From: Prolixibacteraceae bacterium
Lineage (GTDB): Bacteria; Bacteroidota; Bacteroidia; Bacteroidales; Prolixibacteraceae
Assembly: GCA_019459525.1 (NCBI GenBank)
Contig: JAIBEY010000042.1
Coordinates: 1-64,000 of the forward strand
Direction: 5' to 3'
Length of the DNA stretch: 64,000 bases
Part shown: positions 62,865 to 64,000 of the stretch, in pieces
Numbering within the stretch: the first letter of the stretch is position 1
Layout of the letters: the number at the start of each line of letters is the position of its first letter
Notes under the pieces: generated by a model
What the model was told of the DNA's origin: nothing
What the model saw: the letters and a program-made list of their open reading frames with translations, nothing else
Database searches by the model: none
Position numbers and translations under genes: made by a program

Positions 62865-63413
62865 ATGAATTACATTGATCTGGTTCTTGCCATTATCCTG
62901 ATTATAGCCGCAGTACAGGGGTTTCGGAAAGGTTTTATTGTTGAGCTTGCTTCGTTGGCAGCCTTAGTTCTGGGTATCTGGGGAGCAATCAAATTTTCGG
63001 ACTGGACTTCGGGTTTTATTACTGATACTTTTAACTACCATTCGGAGCACCTCAGCACCATTGCTTTTGTGATAACCTTTATTGTCATCGTGATACTGAT
63101 TCACGTATTGGGGAAAATGCTCGATAATGTGGTAAAAGCAGTTGCATTAGGTTTTCTGAATCGTTTGGCCGGAATTATTTTTGGCATTTTAAAAACGGCT
63201 GTAATCTTGAGCATTTTTCTTTTGTTGTTCGATAGTGTGGATGAGAATGTACACCTTTTACCCGCCAAACAAAAAACCGAATCAAAAATTTATTCACCAA
63301 TGAAACAGTTGGTTCCAACGTTATTCCCTTTCATAAAACTTTGGGATTTCGATAAAGATACGAAACCTGAAGAAAAGGCGACTGGCTCTAAAACGACAAC
63401 AAAAACGACTTAA
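62865..63413 (+). CDS. cvpA: CvpA family membrane protein
   Basis: 182 residues with four predicted membrane helices (NYIDLVLAIILIIAAVQGF with GFRKGFIVELASL, then HVLGKMLDNVVKAVALGFLN and GIIFGILKTAVILSIFLLL), the usual CvpA/colicin V production layout, and a polar Lys/Thr-rich C terminus. The family is linked to envelope integrity and purF expression in enterobacteria; function here is unproven. Adjacent to tyrS on the same strand. Confidence 0.88.
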   Translation: MNYIDLVLAIILIIAAVQGFRKGFIVELASLAALVLGIWGAIKFSDWTSGFITDTFNYHSEHLSTIAFVITFIVIVILIHVLGKMLDNVVKAVALGFLNRLAGIIFGILKTAVILSIFLLLFDSVDENVHLLPAKQKTESKIYSPMKQLVPTLFPFIKLWDFDKDTKPEEKATGSKTTTKTT

Positions 63414-63593
63414 CGAATTTCGGTTCAGGTTCCCGGTAAATTCATTTTCAATACCCCGGATACCTATACCGGCGCCGTATTCAGGAATAGTACCGTTGCC
63501 TCCCCTGCTCTCAAAATTTTAGTCAAACAACCCGTCAATCATATACGGCCTGATTTTCTCAGGCGATAGTTCAGCGTTAAGCCGTTGATTTTA

Positions 63594-63601
63594 TATCTTT
63601 G
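63594..63601 (+). promoter_or_regulatory. -7 element of the tyrS promoter
   Basis: TATCTTTG matches TAnnTTTG, 64 bp before the tyrS start. A convincing -33 partner is not seen. Confidence 0.4.
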
Positions 63602-63665
63602 GGCGGTTTTTATATCAAAAACGCGTTTCAATTTTACTGACGTTTAACTCACAATACAAAGTACG

Positions 63666-64000
63666 ATGAATTTTGTTGACGAATTGACCTGGAGGGGCAT
63701 GATACACGACATGATGCCCGGAACCAAAGAACAACTGGACAAAGAATTAACCTCAGCATATGTCGGGATTGACCCAACCGCCGATTCGCTGCACATCGGA
63801 CACCTGGTAAGTGTGATGATGCTGAAGCATTTCCAGATCGCTGGCCATAAACCTATTGCCCTGGTTGGTGGCGCAACCGGTATGATTGGCGATCCTTCAG
63901 GCAAGTCGCAGGAAAGGAATTTGCTGGACGAACCAACCCTTCGCCACAATCAGGAATGCATCAAAAAGCAACTGTCGAAATTTCTTGATTTTGAATCGGA
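63666..64000 (+). CDS. tyrS: Tyrosine--tRNA ligase, 5' part
   Basis: Starts at ATG 63666 and runs off the window edge with about 111 codons. Reads [20 protein letters not shown], then [20 protein letters not shown] with the HIGH motif, [19 protein letters not shown], the adenylate-binding loop, and [11 protein letters not shown]. This is the catalytic N-terminal half of bacterial TyrRS, which charges tRNA-Tyr. The KMSKS half lies outside the window. Confidence 0.96.
   Translation, partial: MNFVDELTWRGMIHDMMPGTKEQLDKELTSAYVGIDPTADSLHIGHLVSVMMLKHFQIAGHKPIALVGGATGMIGDPSGKSQERNLLDEPTLRHNQECIKKQLSKFLDFES

Noticed and set aside
1-64000. CRISPR arrays
   Set aside because: No regularly spaced direct repeats with unique spacers and no cas-like proteins were seen.

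Overview
The window reads as a chromosomal segment of a free-living Bacteroidota bacterium (class Bacteroidia, possibly Marinilabiliales/Prolixibacteraceae; the rank below class is inference). Support comes from a PorZ-type protein with a type IX secretion C-terminal domain, TAnnTTTG-type -7 promoter elements (at tRNA-Cys, a DEAD-box gene and tyrS), lipoprotein-rich glycan-degradation genes, a GH3-family protein and a run of large FtsX/MacB-like permeases ending in NPVEALRYE-type tails.

Layout. 1-11.5 kb: five consecutive FtsX/MacB-like permease genes (the first cut by the window edge), with three orphan 3' tails of the same family left in the spacers and a DUF559 gene bracketed by inverted repeats. 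11.6-16.8 kb: M24 peptidase, a QorB-like oxidoreductase divergent from an HxlR regulator, and a PiT phosphate transporter with a PhoU-like tail. 17.2-20.1 kb: two convergent GH29-type fucosidases. 20.6-31.5 kb: a colinear glycan locus (GntR regulator, ROK kinase, MFS transporter, GH92 mannosidase, an unassigned TIM-barrel-like secreted protein, an alpha/alpha-barrel lipoprotein, a long mannose-6-phosphate isomerase) that together suggests scavenging of alpha-mannosides to fructose-6-phosphate, without a SusC/SusD pair. 31.5-44.2 kb: desaturase, a transglutaminase-like lipoprotein split by an in-frame amber codon, an AT-rich orphan gene with a nucleotidyl-cyclase-like motif flanked by a 14-bp direct repeat, a DEAD-box helicase, a two-component pair, glnS, folB and a GH27 alpha-galactosidase. 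44.4-46.7 kb: nitroreductase/HxlR pair, tRNA-Cys and a hicAB toxin-antitoxin module. 46.7-54.2 kb: a one-directional array of small VOC, DHFR-like, SRPBCC and hydrolase genes headed by a divergent GlxA-type AraC regulator. 54.3-64 kb: housekeeping genes (plsC-like, an aminotransferase homologue lacking the PLP lysine, recO, porZ, rdgB, deoxynucleoside kinase, GH3 protein, cvpA, start of tyrS).

The most unusual signals are: a dispersed ~92-bp repeat (three copies, all reading on the minus strand ahead of minus-strand genes) whose arms form a stem with compensatory changes around a conserved tandem G-A mismatch, so a candidate undescribed structured RNA; the orphan FtsX tails; the amber-interrupted transglutaminase gene; and the lysine-less aminotransferase. 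All identifications are by reading motifs; no database search was possible.
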